A DNA stretch of 64,000 nucleotides from Xanthobacter sp. NM-59 (GCF_021401125.1 NZ_JACBFQ010000001.1:186001-250000); one strand, 5' to 3'. Positions 9,219-18,831 are shown, counted from the stretch's first letter. The notes: generated by a model from the sequence alone, not told the origin. Translations and numbers: made by a program.

Positions 9219-9707
9219 TCAGCCGGCGACCGCCCGGATGTCCGTCGCGTCGAGGCGTGCCAGCGCGTCGGCCGCGCGCGTGCCCTGGATGATGAGCTCG
9301 GGCGCGATCTCCACCAGGGGCACCAGCGCGAATGCCCGTTCCAGCATGCGCGGATGGGGGATCTCCAGATCCGGCTCGGCGATGGCCTGTTGGCCGAACA
9401 GCAGAATGTCGATGTCGATGCGCCGGGGACCGAAGCGCACCTCGCGGGCGCGGTTGCGGCCCAGCATCAGTTCCACCAGCAGCCCGAGGAAGAGAAGGCT
9501 GCGCGCATTGACGGGGCTTTCCACCTCCACCACCTGGTTGAGGTAGGGCCCCTGCGGGATCGGCCCCCAGGGCGGCGTTTCATAGAGCGACGAGCGCGCG
9601 CGGATGGTCAGCCCGGCTCGCGCAAGCACACCGATGGCGAGCCCGAGCGTCCCTGCCCGGTCGCCCACATTGGAGCCCAGGCAGAGATAGGCCGTTTCCA
9701 TTGTCAT
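9219..9707 (-). CDS. folK: 2-amino-4-hydroxy-6-hydroxymethyldihydropteridine pyrophosphokinase
   Basis: This 162-residue enzyme transfers pyrophosphate from ATP to hydroxymethyl-dihydropterin, the step before dihydropteroate synthase in folate synthesis. Family marks are AYLCLGSNVGDR near the N-terminus, YLNQVVEVES, and the metal/ATP motif RFGPRRIDIDILLFG in the middle, followed by IPHPRMLERAFALVPL. Its ATG overlaps the folP stop in an ATGA, so folP and folK are translationally coupled; product and substrate hand-over run folK to folP in the pathway. Confidence 0.95.
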   Translation of the reverse strand: MTMETAYLCLGSNVGDRAGTLGLAIGVLARAGLTIRARSSLYETPPWGPIPQGPYLNQVVEVESPVNARSLLFLGLLVELMLGRNRAREVRFGPRRIDIDILLFGQQAIAEPDLEIPHPRMLERAFALVPLVEIAPELIIQGTRAADALARLDATDIRAVAG

Positions 9708-10540
9708 GAGGCGTCCCGGATGGCTTCGGCGACGCGCGCCGCCTGCACATGGGCCGCCACGTCGTGCACGCGGATGATCTCCACGCCCGCCATGATGCCG
9801 ATGACGTTCGAGGCGATGGTGCCCGGCAGGCGCTCGGCCGGGGTGGTCTCGATCACCTTGCCGATGAGGGACTTGCGCGAGGTGCCGAGCAGGATGGGCA
9901 GGCCCAGCACCCGCAATTCGTCCAGCCGGCGGATGGCGGCGAGGTTCTGCGGGAAGGTCTTGCCGAAGCCGATGCCGGGGTCGAGCACAATGCGCTCGCG
10001 CTTCACGCCCGCCCGCTCGGCCTTCTCCAGCGCGATTTCGAAGAAGGCGAGCATGTCCTGCACGATATCCAGCGTCTCGTCGACTTCGGCGCGATTGTGC
10101 ATCACCACCGCCGCGGCATCGTGGGCGGCCACCACCCGCGCCATGTCCGGGTCGTGGGCGAAGCCCCAGACGTCGTTGACGATGTGGGCGCCGGCTTTGA
10201 GCGCCTTGTCGGCCACCTCGGCCTTGTAGGTGTCCACCGAGATCGGGACGCTGACCTCCGCGGTCAGAGCGGCGAGCACGGGGGCGAGGCGCGCCCATTC
10301 CTGCTCCGCCGGCACCGGGGTGTGGCCGGGACGGGTGGATTCGCCGCCCACGTCGAGCAGGTCGGCGCCCTCGGCCACCAGCCGGCGGGCGTTGATGAGC
10401 GCGTCATCGGGCCGGGCGCTGCGTCCACCGTCGGAGAACGAATCGGGCGTCACGTTCAAGATGCCCATGACGAGGGTGCGCGGACCGAGCGGGATGGCGC
10501 GATCACGGGCTTGAAGGGTGCGGGGAGGAAGCGGGGCCAT
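9704..10540 (-). CDS. folP: dihydropteroate synthase
   Basis: This 278-residue TIM-barrel enzyme joins p-aminobenzoate to the pterin pyrophosphate; it is the target of sulfonamides. Pterin and pyrophosphate motifs are visible in order: MGILNVTPDSFSDGG, DVGGESTRPG, SVDTYKAEVADKAL, VNDVWGF, VVMHNR, and IVLDPGIGFGKT, with GTSRKS toward the C-terminus. It precedes folK with a 4-base overlap and lies 76 bases after a DUF4239 gene on the same strand. The usual rhizobial neighbour folB is not here, and folE is 17 kb away. Confidence 0.95.
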   Translation of the reverse strand: MAPLPPRTLQARDRAIPLGPRTLVMGILNVTPDSFSDGGRSARPDDALINARRLVAEGADLLDVGGESTRPGHTPVPAEQEWARLAPVLAALTAEVSVPISVDTYKAEVADKALKAGAHIVNDVWGFAHDPDMARVVAAHDAAAVVMHNRAEVDETLDIVQDMLAFFEIALEKAERAGVKRERIVLDPGIGFGKTFPQNLAAIRRLDELRVLGLPILLGTSRKSLIGKVIETTPAERLPGTIASNVIGIMAGVEIIRVHDVAAHVQAARVAEAIRDAS

Positions 10541-10616
10541 GACACGACTGTGAAATCAGGGGGCCCCACTCAAGCGCCTGGGCGGCTCCATGGCAAGCCT
10601 TGAAGCCGCGGCAGCG

Positions 10617-11420
10617 TCATTGTGCTGTGGCGGCGGGCGTGGTGTCCAAGGCGCAGGGATGGGCCTCCATGGCTTGCAGCGTGTTGCGCAGCGGCGCCGA
10701 CGCGACGCGCATGGGGCCGCTGAAGGGCTCGCCCATCTCCACCACCAGGAACAATGCCCCCGAGATGGCGCCGGCGGAGAGCGTCAGGGCCAGAATGCTC
10801 GGCAGGTTGGTGGAGGAGAACCAGCCGAAACTGGTGAAAATGAGGGTGAGCCAGCACACCACCACGAAGATGAACAGGGGCGGAATGCGGTTTTCGGCAT
10901 CTCCGCTGAGCTTCCAGCGGTGGGTGAGCAGGGCCTTCACGCTGGCCTTGGCGTTGCTGCGGCTCACCCTCTGGTCGTCCGAGACCGCCGTGAGCGCGCG
11001 TACGCTGGCATCGAGCTTCAACAGCTGGTTGGTGGCATCGGTTTCGAACCCGGTCTGGGGCGGATGCTTGTCGGAACTCCAGGTTTCGCTGATGACGAGG
11101 CGGACAAATTTGAACAATTCCTGGCGGGCGGCGCAGGCGTCCTCACCGAAATGCCGCAGCTCCAGGTCAGTCGTGATGAGGGCGACGGCGTATTGCTGCA
11201 CATCCTCCTCGGTACTGGCATAGCTGTAGCGCATGGAATTGGTCATCAGGCCCAGCAGCAGGGACGTCATGGTGGCCGTGAGGCCGACCGTCACCTTGAA
11301 AGTGTCCTGGGTCTTCTCGGAAAAGAAGTCGTCCGGCGCCCGGCGGGCGAGGAAAATCGCCAGGAAGGCGCCTGCGATCATCGCGGCGAAGGCGACCGGC
11401 GCCACCATCCAGGAAGTCAT
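10617..11420 (-). CDS. DUF4239 family membrane protein (bestrophin-like)
   Basis: A 267-residue protein with membrane helices near residues 5-25, 45-65, 183-203 and 210-232, two at each end of a soluble helical middle. This is the layout of DUF4239, a family distantly linked to bestrophin channels. The function is unproven; an ion-channel role is a family-level guess. The ATG at 11420 puts the first helix at the N-terminus; longer upstream readings add a charged stretch unlike a signal and were not used. It could be the first gene of a transcript reaching folP-folK. Confidence 0.75.
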   Translation of the reverse strand: MTSWMVAPVAFAAMIAGAFLAIFLARRAPDDFFSEKTQDTFKVTVGLTATMTSLLLGLMTNSMRYSYASTEEDVQQYAVALITTDLELRHFGEDACAARQELFKFVRLVISETWSSDKHPPQTGFETDATNQLLKLDASVRALTAVSDDQRVSRSNAKASVKALLTHRWKLSGDAENRIPPLFIFVVVCWLTLIFTSFGWFSSTNLPSILALTLSAGAISGALFLVVEMGEPFSGPMRVASAPLRNTLQAMEAHPCALDTTPAATAQ

Positions 11421-11607
11421 GTGGTTCCCGCCCCGTGCTGTCCCCGCGCCGCCCGGCGAATCGTTCCCAGGATGTTGCGCGCGCACCCGGTTGCCCGCAA
11501 CCGCGCCATGCGGGATGCGTTGCATCGCGGCATGGGCGCTCTTGCGCACTTGAGAGGGCGCGGCGCTGGGCTTACATCTTGCGGATTGCTTCAGAAAGGA
11601 CGGTCCC

Positions 11608-12492
11608 ATGCCCGTCATTCATTTGACTGATCGTGCTCTCATTCGTGCGTCCGGCGCGGAGGCGTCCAAGTTCCTCCACGGCGTCGTCACCTGCAACATC
11701 GCCACCATGGCGGTGGGCGAGGCGCGCTATGGTGCGCTGCTGTTTCCGCAAGGTAAGATTCTCTCCGACTTTCTCCTCTACCGTGACGGGGAGGACAGCT
11801 TCCTGTTCGATGCGCCGGCCGCGCAGGTGGACGATCTGCTGAAGCGCCTCACCTTCCATCGCCTGCGGGCCAAGGTGGCCTTCGAAAAGGCGGACGACAT
11901 GGCGGTGGCCGCCGTGTTCGGCGCCGGCGAGGCCGCGCCGGAGGGCGCCTCGTTCGCCGATCCGCGCCTCGCGGCGCTGGGGCAGCGGGTGGTGCTGCCC
12001 AAGGCGGCGGCCGCGGCGCTCTCGGGTGATCTCGATGTTTACGAGGCCCACCGCATTGCCCTGGGCATTCCCAAGGGGGGCGCCGATTTCGCCTATGGCG
12101 ACACCTTCCCCCACGAGGCCGACATGGACCAGCTGGGCGGCGTGGACTTCAAGAAGGGTTGTTATGTGGGCCAGGAGGTGGTGAGCCGCATGGAGCACCG
12201 CACCACGGCCCGCAACCGTCTGGTGGAAGCCCTTTTGCCGGCGCCGGCCGAGGTGGGGGCCGAGATCATGGCCGGTGACAAGAGCATCGGGCGGCTCTCG
12301 TCGGTGGCCGGCAACAAGGCCATCGCCACCGTGCGCCTCGATCGCGCCACCGATGCCAAGGCGGAGGGCGTGCCCCTCACCATCGGCGGGGCGGAAGTGG
12401 AGCTGAAGGCGCCCGACTGGGCCCAGTTTCCGCTGGAATGGGAACGCAAGGTGAGCGATCTGGACAAAAAGTTCAAAGCCGCAAAGACCTGA
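11608..12492 (+). CDS. ygfZ: folate-binding protein YgfZ (GcvT-like)
   Basis: A 294-residue protein related to the glycine-cleavage T protein. It helps assembly or repair of certain 4Fe-4S enzymes in a folate-dependent way. The diagnostic K-G-C-Y-x-G-Q-E signature is at about residues 183-190, with its conserved cysteine at 185; the N-terminal half carries FLHGVVTCNI and GALLFPQGKILSD, typical of the family. The start ATG follows an AAAGGA ribosome site. The gene tag begins 8 bases downstream, so the two form an operon. Confidence 0.9.
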   Translation: MPVIHLTDRALIRASGAEASKFLHGVVTCNIATMAVGEARYGALLFPQGKILSDFLLYRDGEDSFLFDAPAAQVDDLLKRLTFHRLRAKVAFEKADDMAVAAVFGAGEAAPEGASFADPRLAALGQRVVLPKAAAAALSGDLDVYEAHRIALGIPKGGADFAYGDTFPHEADMDQLGGVDFKKGCYVGQEVVSRMEHRTTARNRLVEALLPAPAEVGAEIMAGDKSIGRLSSVAGNKAIATVRLDRATDAKAEGVPLTIGGAEVELKAPDWAQFPLEWERKVSDLDKKFKAAKT

Positions 12493-12500
12493 GGTGCCTG

Positions 12501-13094
12501 ATGGCGAATGGCGAGGCCTTGGCCCATGAGGATGGGCGGATGCGGTGCCCATGGTGCGGCACCGATCCGTTCTACATGGCCTATCACGACCACGAATGGG
12601 GCGTGCCGGAGCGCGACAGCCGGGCGCTGTTCGAGAAGCTCCTGCTCGATGGCTTCCAGGCGGGCCTTGCCTGGATCACCATCCTGCGCAAGCGGGAGAA
12701 TTTCCGCCGCGCCTTCGATGGCTTCGAGCCGGAGATCATCGCCCGCTACGACACCGCCAAGGTCGAGGCGCTGATGCAGGATGCAGGCATCGTGCGGAAC
12801 CGCGCCAAGATCGAAGGCGCGGTGCTCTCCGCGCGCGGCTATCTGGACCTGCGGGAAAAGGGCATCTCCTTTTCCGACCTCATGTGGGAAACGGTGAACG
12901 GAGAGCCGGTGGTGAACCGCCCCCGGCGTCTGGCCGACGTGCCGGCCCAGACGCCGGCTTCGCTCGCCTTGTCCAAGCGGCTGAAGGGGCTGGGCTTCAA
13001 GTTCTGCGGCCCGACCATCGTCTATGCCGCCATGCAGGCCTGCGGCCTGGTGGATGACCACCTGGCCGACTGCCATTGCGCCCACCGCGCCTGA
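12501..13094 (+). CDS. tag: DNA-3-methyladenine glycosylase I (Tag)
   Basis: A 197-residue HhH-family glycosylase that removes 3-methyladenine from DNA. The N-terminal MRCPWCG and AYHDHEWGVP and the C-terminal ACGLVDDHLADCHC supply the expected zinc-snap Cys/His ligands. Compared by eye with E. coli Tag, the base-recognition glutamate (Glu38 in LEGQQAGLSW) is replaced by Asp50 in LDGFQAGLAW, while the surrounding residues are kept. The ATG at 12501 sits behind a GAGGTG site 8 bases after ygfZ. It converges with the nitroreductase gene, leaving 12 bases between them. Confidence 0.9.
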   Translation: MANGEALAHEDGRMRCPWCGTDPFYMAYHDHEWGVPERDSRALFEKLLLDGFQAGLAWITILRKRENFRRAFDGFEPEIIARYDTAKVEALMQDAGIVRNRAKIEGAVLSARGYLDLREKGISFSDLMWETVNGEPVVNRPRRLADVPAQTPASLALSKRLKGLGFKFCGPTIVYAAMQACGLVDDHLADCHCAHRA

Positions 13095-13106
13095 GCGCGG
13101 CGCGGT

Positions 13107-13670
13107 TCAAAACCGCGTGACGATGCGGGCGAGCTCCGGCCGGGGCCGATCCTCCATCTTCTGGGCCGGGGTGCCGATATAGATGAAGCCGGCGACGCGC
13201 TCGTGCTCGGCCAGGCCCAGGGCGGCGCGGGCATCGGCATCGTAGGTCGGCCATTCGCTGATCCACGTGGCCCCATAGCCGAGGGCCAGGGTGGCCAGGA
13301 GCATGTTCTGGCAGCATGCGGCGGCCGAAAGAAGCTGCTCCCATTCCGGGATCTTCACATGGGGCGCGGCGCTGGAGACCACGCCCACCACCAGCGGCAC
13401 GCGCAGGAAGCGCTGGCGCTCGTCCTCCAGGCGCTTCTCGGTCACCTCCTGGTCCTTGGCGGCGAGCACTTTGGCGAAGGCCTCGCCCGCCCGGGCGCGA
13501 CCTTCGCCCTCGAACACGATGAAGCGCCAGGGCGCGAGCTTCCCGTGGTCCGGCACCCGCGCGGCGATGGTCAGGATGGTTTCCAGCTCCTCCGGCGAGG
13601 GGGCCGGCTCCTGGAGATCCATGATGCGGGAGGAACGGCGGGTGCGCAGGAGCTCGATGGCGTCGGGCAT
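13107..13670 (-). CDS. nitroreductase family protein
   Basis: A 187-residue FMN-dependent NAD(P)H oxidoreductase of the small YdjA/RutE-like type. FMN contacts are recognisable as the RTRRSSR loop near residue 9, the VPDHGKLAPWRF segment near 38-50, and the later GYGATWISEWP and GTPAQK motifs. The physiological substrate is unknown; the family reduces nitro, quinone or enal compounds. It has a single-gene arrangement, facing the ygfZ-tag operon tail to tail. Confidence 0.88.
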   Translation of the reverse strand: MPDAIELLRTRRSSRIMDLQEPAPSPEELETILTIAARVPDHGKLAPWRFIVFEGEGRARAGEAFAKVLAAKDQEVTEKRLEDERQRFLRVPLVVGVVSSAAPHVKIPEWEQLLSAAACCQNMLLATLALGYGATWISEWPTYDADARAALGLAEHERVAGFIYIGTPAQKMEDRPRPELARIVTRF

Positions 13671-13870
13671 GGGGCAGGGCCTTCGCTGATGAGGGCCGGC
13701 GGGGCCGGCGGGCAGAGGGCAGACCTATAAAGGCCCGCCGAGGGGTTTTGAAAGCGCGCCGATCGCCGCGTGCCCCCGGCCTCTCACCGGGGCTTCGATC
13801 ACCCAGGGGCAAGGGGATCGGACCGCAGCGGCGACTTGAAACCGCCCTGAATTTTGTGCACCTCAGTGCG

Positions 13871-14923
13871 ATGACCTGCTTCGCACGCCTGTTCGGGCGT
13901 TCCATCCACCTTCTCGACCTGTTGGGCCGGCGGCTGCCGGTGGTGGCGCTGGCGCTCGTGGCCGCCTTCTCCTGGACTTCCGGAGCTGGCGCCCAGAGCT
14001 TGCAGTTCCTGGGTTCGCCCGCGACCCCGCCACCTGCGGGCCCGTTCGCCGCGCCGCCCTCCGGTGGCGGCCTCAGGGCCCCGGTGCTGGCCCCCGGAGC
14101 GGGGGGCTCATCTTCGGCGGGCCCGCGCGAGCCCCATTCGGTGCTGCCCAATGCGCCGCCCGGCAAGGCGGCGCTGGGGGTTTTCGCCCGTTTCGGCAGC
14201 GAGGGCACGCCCATTCAGCGTGGCTTGGTGTGGCGCGTGTTCGCCGATCAGCCGGAGAGCACGGGCGCTTTTCCCCTGGTGGCGGAGAGTTCCGATTCCG
14301 CACCCGTCTTCTTTCTCACGCCCGGCGGCTACATCGTGCATGTGACCTATGGGCTCGCCACCACTGCCCAGCGCGTGGTGGTGGGCACCGTCTCCCGGCG
14401 CGAGGCGTTCACCCTTCCCGCCGGCGGCCTGCGCCTGCAGGCTGATGTGGAGAACCACGCGATTTCACCGCAGAAGCTGACCTTCGACATCTTCGAGGGT
14501 TCGTTCCTGCAGGGCCGCACCTCCAGCCAGCCCTATTATCGCGGCGCCGGCGCCGGCGAGGTGATCCTGCTGCCCGAGGGGACCTACCACGTGGTTTCCA
14601 CCTATGGCGACGCCAATGCGGTGGTGCGCGCGGACGTGAACGTGGTGCCCGGCAAGCTCACCGACGCCACCATGCACCATCGCGCCGCACAGGTGATGCT
14701 GAAGCTGGTGAAGGTAAAGGGCGGCGAGGCCCAGGGCGATACCCAATGGACGGTCATCACGCCCGGTGGCGACACCATCAAGGAGTCCATCGGCGCGTTT
14801 CCCACCTTCGTGCTCTCGGAGGGGGATTACACCGCCATCGGCCGCCACGACGGCAAGAATTACAGCCGCGATTTCAAGGTGGAAGCCGGCAAGGACCAGG
14901 AACTGGATGTGCTGATGCAATAG
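13871..14923 (+). CDS. secreted hypothetical protein with repeated beta-sandwich-like segments
   Basis: About 350 residues, with a signal peptide (hydrophobic VVALALVAAFSW, cleavage plausible after GAGAQS) and a Pro/Gly-rich linker to about residue 85. Three similar segments follow, each ending in a phrase of the type 'F/L-x-P-G/E-G-x-Y-x-V-x-x-x-Y/H-G': FLTPGGYIVHVTYG, LLPEGTYHVVSTYG and VLSEGDYTAIGRHDG. This suggests three tandem carboxypeptidase-regulatory or Ig-like beta units. I do not recognise a named family or any catalytic motif. I chose the ATG at 13871 because the signal peptide starts there. A small periplasmic cytochrome c gene follows by 48 bases. Confidence 0.65.
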   Translation: MTCFARLFGRSIHLLDLLGRRLPVVALALVAAFSWTSGAGAQSLQFLGSPATPPPAGPFAAPPSGGGLRAPVLAPGAGGSSSAGPREPHSVLPNAPPGKAALGVFARFGSEGTPIQRGLVWRVFADQPESTGAFPLVAESSDSAPVFFLTPGGYIVHVTYGLATTAQRVVVGTVSRREAFTLPAGGLRLQADVENHAISPQKLTFDIFEGSFLQGRTSSQPYYRGAGAGEVILLPEGTYHVVSTYGDANAVVRADVNVVPGKLTDATMHHRAAQVMLKLVKVKGGEAQGDTQWTVITPGGDTIKESIGAFPTFVLSEGDYTAIGRHDGKNYSRDFKVEAGKDQELDVLMQ

Positions 14924-14971
14924 GCGCATCATCACTCCGCAAAATGTCATCCCCAGCGAAAGGCCCGGCCC

Positions 14972-15310
14972 GTGCACCATTTCTTGCGTCGTTCCACTGC
15001 GCCGCTTCTGGCTGCTCTCGCTTTTGTGGCCTTGTCTTGCGGCACGCACGCCGCCCACGCCGCCAGTGACGGGGCGGCGGGCCTGGCGCTGGCCAAGCTC
15101 TGGTGCTCCAGCTGCCATGTGGTGAGCCCCGGCCAGGACCTGGGGCAGAGCGATGCGCCCACCTTCCCGGCCATCGCTCGGGAAACGGTCAATCCGACCG
15201 CTGAGTGGATCGCCTTCGAGCTTCTGACGCCCCACCCACTGATGCCGCAGGTCTCGCTGACCCAGATGGAAGCGAAGGAATTGGCCGCCTATTTCCGCAG
15301 CCTGAAATAA
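14972..15310 (+). CDS. small periplasmic c-type cytochrome
   Basis: A 112-residue protein with a signal peptide ending near THAAHA and one heme c site, CSSCH, at about residues 45-49, followed by a Met-containing C-terminal half (HPLMPQVSLTQME) that can supply the distal heme ligand. It is predicted to carry electrons in the periplasm. The start is a GTG at 14972; no in-frame ATG gives a signal peptide. Its partner is unknown. It may be cotranscribed with the upstream secreted protein. Confidence 0.8.
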   Translation: MHHFLRRSTAPLLAALAFVALSCGTHAAHAASDGAAGLALAKLWCSSCHVVSPGQDLGQSDAPTFPAIARETVNPTAEWIAFELLTPHPLMPQVSLTQMEAKELAAYFRSLK

Positions 15311-15783
15311 CGGCGCGCGCCCGCAGACGCACTGCCGGGCAGGGGGTAACGGCGGGTCAGGCCGCGCCCGGTTTTGATCGATGATCAGGAAACATCGGCG
15401 GGCAGGGGCCTCGTTTCCCGACCTGCTTGCCTGCCTGCGGCGAGGGAATGGCAAGACCGCCTCGGCGGCGCGGAGGAAGACAGCTAAAGCGTCGCGTCTG
15501 TGTTGCTTTCAGAAACGCGAACCGTCGCGGCATTGGCCGCTCGATATTCTCAAGGTTTCCCTTTCACGCCTTCGTCTGCAAGCAAGGGGGAAGGCCGCGA
15601 CATCACCCGGCATCGGTGGTCCGGCGGAAGCCGCGCTTCCGACACCGCGTGTCGACCGATACTCAGGCGCGGCTTCAATCGACTCTCTGTGATTCCGCTG
15701 ATGCGAGCACTGACGCGAGTGCTCGGGCCCGGCGCCGTGGCGGCCTGGGTCGTGCTCGAAAGCGGGGTCCTCATCCGGCCATG
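15311..15783. other. intergenic between cytochrome c and thrS terminator
   Basis: Some 470 bases with no gene that I can support. The short open frames lack ribosome sites and resemble no protein. The region lies downstream of the cytochrome c gene and beyond the thrS terminator, so it is flanked by two 3' ends and need not hold a promoter. Confidence 0.5.
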
Positions 15784-15822
15784 AAAAAGGCGGCGGGAGC
15801 TTTGGGCTCCCGCCGCCTTTTT
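15784..15822 (-). terminator. bidirectional intrinsic terminator of thrS
   Basis: A GC-rich perfect stem, GGCGGCGGGAGC with GCTCCCGCCGCC, is flanked by five A on one side and five T on the other, so it can stop transcription in both directions. It sits 20 bases past the thrS stop. Confidence 0.9.
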
Positions 15823-15842
15823 AACTCTTGCCGGGCTTGGCC

Positions 15843-17825
15843 TCAGGCCGCCTGACCGGCGGCCGCGAGCACCTTGCGCTTCACGTCCGGCGGCACGGCC
15901 TCCTCGGTCAGGCTGGCGATCACGGCGTCGAGGCCGCCGCTCTCCTGGGCGTTGGAGCCGAGGCGGCGGATGGAGAGCGTGCGTTCGGCCGCCTCCTTCT
16001 TGCCGGCCACCAGCAGCACCGGCACCTTGGCCAGCGAATGCTCGCGCACCTTGAGGTTGATCTTCTCGTTGCGCAGATCAATCTCGGCGCGCAGGCCCGC
16101 GGCCTTCAGCTTGGCCACCACTTCCTGGGCGTAGTCGTCGGCGTCGGAGGTGATGGTCGCCACCACCACCTGCGTCGGGGCGAGCCACAGCGGGAAGTGC
16201 CCCGCGAAGTGCTCGATGAGGATGCCCGTGAAGCGCTCCATGGACCCGCAGATGGCGCGATGGATCATCACCGGCGTCTTCTTCTGCCCATCGGCGTCCA
16301 CATAGAAGGCGCCGAAGCGCTCGGGCAGGTTGAAGTCCACCTGGGTGGTGCCGCACTGCCACTCGCGGCCGATGGCGTCACGCAGGGTGTATTCGAACTT
16401 CGGCCCGTAGAAGGCGCCTTCGCCCGGCAGGATGCCGGTCTTGATGCGCCCGCCGGAGGCCTCCTCGATCTGCTTGAGGACGCGCGTCATCACCTCTTCG
16501 GCGTGGTCCCACACGGCGTCCGAACCCACCCGCTTCTCAGGCCGGGTGGAGAGCTTCACGATGATCTCGTCGAAGCCGAAATCGGCATAGGTCGACAAGA
16601 TCAGGTCGTTGATCTTCAGGCACTCGGCCGCCATCTGCTCCTCGGTGCAGAAGATGTGGGCGTCATCCTGGGTGAAGCCGCGCACGCGCATGAGCCCGTG
16701 CAGCGCGCCCGAAGGCTCGTAGCGATGCACCGCGCCGAATTCGGCAAGCCGCATGGGCAGGTCACGATAACTCTTCAGACCATGCTTGAAGATCTGCACA
16801 TGGCCAGGGCAGTTCATGGGCTTCAGGGCGAAGACGCGCTCGTCCTTGGTCTCATCGCCCGCGGACTGCACCTTGAACATGTTCTCCTTGTACCAGCCCC
16901 AGTGGCCGGAAGTCTGCCACAGCTCGGCGTCGAGCACCTGCGGGGCGTTGACTTCCTGGTAGTCGGCCTTCAGGCGCCGGCGCATATAGGCCACCAACTC
17001 CTGGAACAGGGTCCAGCCCTTGGGGTGCCAGAAGACGGTGCCGGGGCCCTCCTCCTGGAAGTGGAACAGGTCCATTTCCCGGCCGAGGCGGCGATGGTCG
17101 CGCTTCTCGGCTTCCTCCAGGCGGTGGAGATAGGCGTCGAGCTCCTTCTGGTCCTGCCAGGCGGTGCCGTAGATACGGGTCAGCATGGGATTGTTGCTGT
17201 CGCCGCGCCAATAGGCGCCCGCCACCTTCATGAGCTTGAAGGCGCTGCCCACCTTGCCCGTGGAGGGCAAATGCGGGCCGCGGCAGAGGTCGAACCATTC
17301 GCCCTGCTTGTAGATCTTCACATCCTGATCGGCGGGGATCGCGTCCACCAGCTCGACCTTGTAGTTCTCGCCCATGGCCGCGAAGACGCGCTTGGCCTCG
17401 TCGCGGGTCCACACTTCCTTGGTGAAAGGGCGGTCCCTGGCGATGATTTCGCGCATCTTGGCCTCGATCACCGGAAGGTCTTCCGTGGTGAAGGGCTCGT
17501 TGCGGGCAAAATCGTAATAGAAGCCGTTCTCGATGACCGGGCCGATGGTGACCTGGGTGCCGGGCCAGATGGACTGCACCGCTTCCGCGAGCACGTGGGC
17601 GCAGTCGTGGCGGATCATCTCCAGCGCGCGCGGATCGTCGCGGGTGACGATCTCGAACTTCGCGTCGGCGCTGATGGGGGCGGCAAGGTCGGTCAGCTCG
17701 CCATCGAGGGTGACGGCGACCGCTTTCTTGGCCAGCGATTTGGAGATCTGGGCGGCGATATCGGCGCCGGAAGTTCCCTCGGCATATTCGCGCTTGGCGC
17801 CGTCGGGGAAGGTCAAGGCAATCAT
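15843..17825 (-). CDS. thrS: threonyl-tRNA synthetase
   Basis: A 660-residue class II aminoacyl-tRNA synthetase charging tRNA-Thr. Domains in order: TGS (1-60), the editing domain with CAHVLAEAV and its zinc-like His motif (about 60-240), the catalytic core with [20 protein letters not shown] and [21 protein letters not shown] shortened here to its key parts, and the C-terminal anticodon-binding domain. The ATG at 17825 has a strong AGGAGG site seven bases upstream; a longer reading adds 21 residues without family support. It is divergent from the L,D-transpeptidase gene and ends in a strong terminator. Confidence 0.97.
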   Translation of the reverse strand: MIALTFPDGAKREYAEGTSGADIAAQISKSLAKKAVAVTLDGELTDLAAPISADAKFEIVTRDDPRALEMIRHDCAHVLAEAVQSIWPGTQVTIGPVIENGFYYDFARNEPFTTEDLPVIEAKMREIIARDRPFTKEVWTRDEAKRVFAAMGENYKVELVDAIPADQDVKIYKQGEWFDLCRGPHLPSTGKVGSAFKLMKVAGAYWRGDSNNPMLTRIYGTAWQDQKELDAYLHRLEEAEKRDHRRLGREMDLFHFQEEGPGTVFWHPKGWTLFQELVAYMRRRLKADYQEVNAPQVLDAELWQTSGHWGWYKENMFKVQSAGDETKDERVFALKPMNCPGHVQIFKHGLKSYRDLPMRLAEFGAVHRYEPSGALHGLMRVRGFTQDDAHIFCTEEQMAAECLKINDLILSTYADFGFDEIIVKLSTRPEKRVGSDAVWDHAEEVMTRVLKQIEEASGGRIKTGILPGEGAFYGPKFEYTLRDAIGREWQCGTTQVDFNLPERFGAFYVDADGQKKTPVMIHRAICGSMERFTGILIEHFAGHFPLWLAPTQVVVATITSDADDYAQEVVAKLKAAGLRAEIDLRNEKINLKVREHSLAKVPVLLVAGKKEAAERTLSIRRLGSNAQESGGLDAVIASLTEEAVPPDVKRKVLAAAGQAA

Positions 17826-18198
17826 GTCACTCCTCCTGCCCACTCCTGCGGACCACGCAGGTAGGCTTGCTTTCCATATGGGGCGCACCTTTTAAGAGGG
17901 AAGGGCGGGGCCGTCCAGATGCCGGCGCGGCCTCGTGATGAGGCGCTTGTGATGGGAAAGCGCACTGTGGCGGGGCTCTCGCCCCTTTCCCTTCGGCCGG
18001 GGCTCAGCTAATCGAAATATGGGGATGTGGGTTGTTCATGCCGCATGTGTCCGCGTATCGCTCGGGGGAGGTGCCCCGCAGCCGGCATGGAGCGCACGAG
18101 GGGGTGTGTGAGAGAAGGGCCGCGCAGCGTTAAGCCGCGCTTAAGTGCGACCCTGCAAAAACATTCGCTCCCGAAGGGACGCGACAGATGAGGCGGGC
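17826..18198. other. divergent promoter region thrS / L,D-transpeptidase
   Basis: About 370 bases between two divergent starts, so promoters for both lie here. Small inverted repeats are visible at 17845-17861 (CCTGCG..CGCAGG, inside the thrS leader) and 18129-18148. I see no T-box or other recognisable riboswitch and no gene. Confidence 0.45.
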
Positions 18199-18831
18199 AT
18201 GATTTCTTCGACGTTCAAGACCTTGACCTTCGCCGCCCTGCTGCAGGTGGGCCTTCTGGCCGGCGTGAGCGCGAGCCAGGCGCAGACCGCGCCGCGTGGC
18301 ACCCCGGGCGCGACCATGGATATCGGCGACCAGCCGGGCCTGGTGCCGCCGGACGACGACGAGGCGCAGCTCGACCCGGCCTTCCGCCGCCAGCCGGTGT
18401 ACTTCCGCACCACCGAGGCGCCGGGCACCATCATCATCAATACCAATGAGCGTTTTCTCTACCTGGTGCAGGGCGACAACCGCGCCATGCGCTATGGCAT
18501 CGGTGTCGGCCGCGAGGGCTTTCAGTGGCAGGGCCTGAAGAGCATCGTGCGCAAGGCCGAGTGGCCCGATTGGCGCCCGCCGGCGGAGATGATCGAGCGC
18601 CAGCCCTATTTGCCGCGCTTCATGGCCGGCGGCCCCGGCAATCCCATGGGGGCGCGCGCCCTCTATATCGGCGGCACCGTGTATCGCATCCACGGCACCA
18701 ATCAGCCGCAGACCATCGGCTATGCCGTCTCCTCCGGCTGCTTCCGGCTGGTGAACTCCGACATCATTGACCTGTACCAGCGCGTGCCCGTGGGCACCAA
18801 GGTCATCGTGCGTCAGCAGGCCACCCTCTGA
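18199..18831 (+). CDS. L,D-transpeptidase (YkuD domain), exported
   Basis: A 210-residue exported enzyme predicted to make 3-3 peptidoglycan cross-links or to attach proteins to peptidoglycan. The signal peptide spans roughly residues 1-29 (VSASQA cut site). The YkuD domain covers about 75-206, with the catalytic HGT at His165 and the S-S-G-C-F-R-L motif whose nucleophile is Cys181. The ATG at 18199 is preferred over an upstream GTG because it begins the signal peptide and has a GAGGCGG site. The stop codon lies in the loop of a terminator-like hairpin. Confidence 0.9.
   Translation: MISSTFKTLTFAALLQVGLLAGVSASQAQTAPRGTPGATMDIGDQPGLVPPDDDEAQLDPAFRRQPVYFRTTEAPGTIIINTNERFLYLVQGDNRAMRYGIGVGREGFQWQGLKSIVRKAEWPDWRPPAEMIERQPYLPRFMAGGPGNPMGARALYIGGTVYRIHGTNQPQTIGYAVSSGCFRLVNSDIIDLYQRVPVGTKVIVRQQATL

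Noticed and set aside
15828-17864. 678-codon open frame opposite thrS
   Set aside because: A shadow frame of thrS; its composition is His/Leu/Gly-rich and matches no family.
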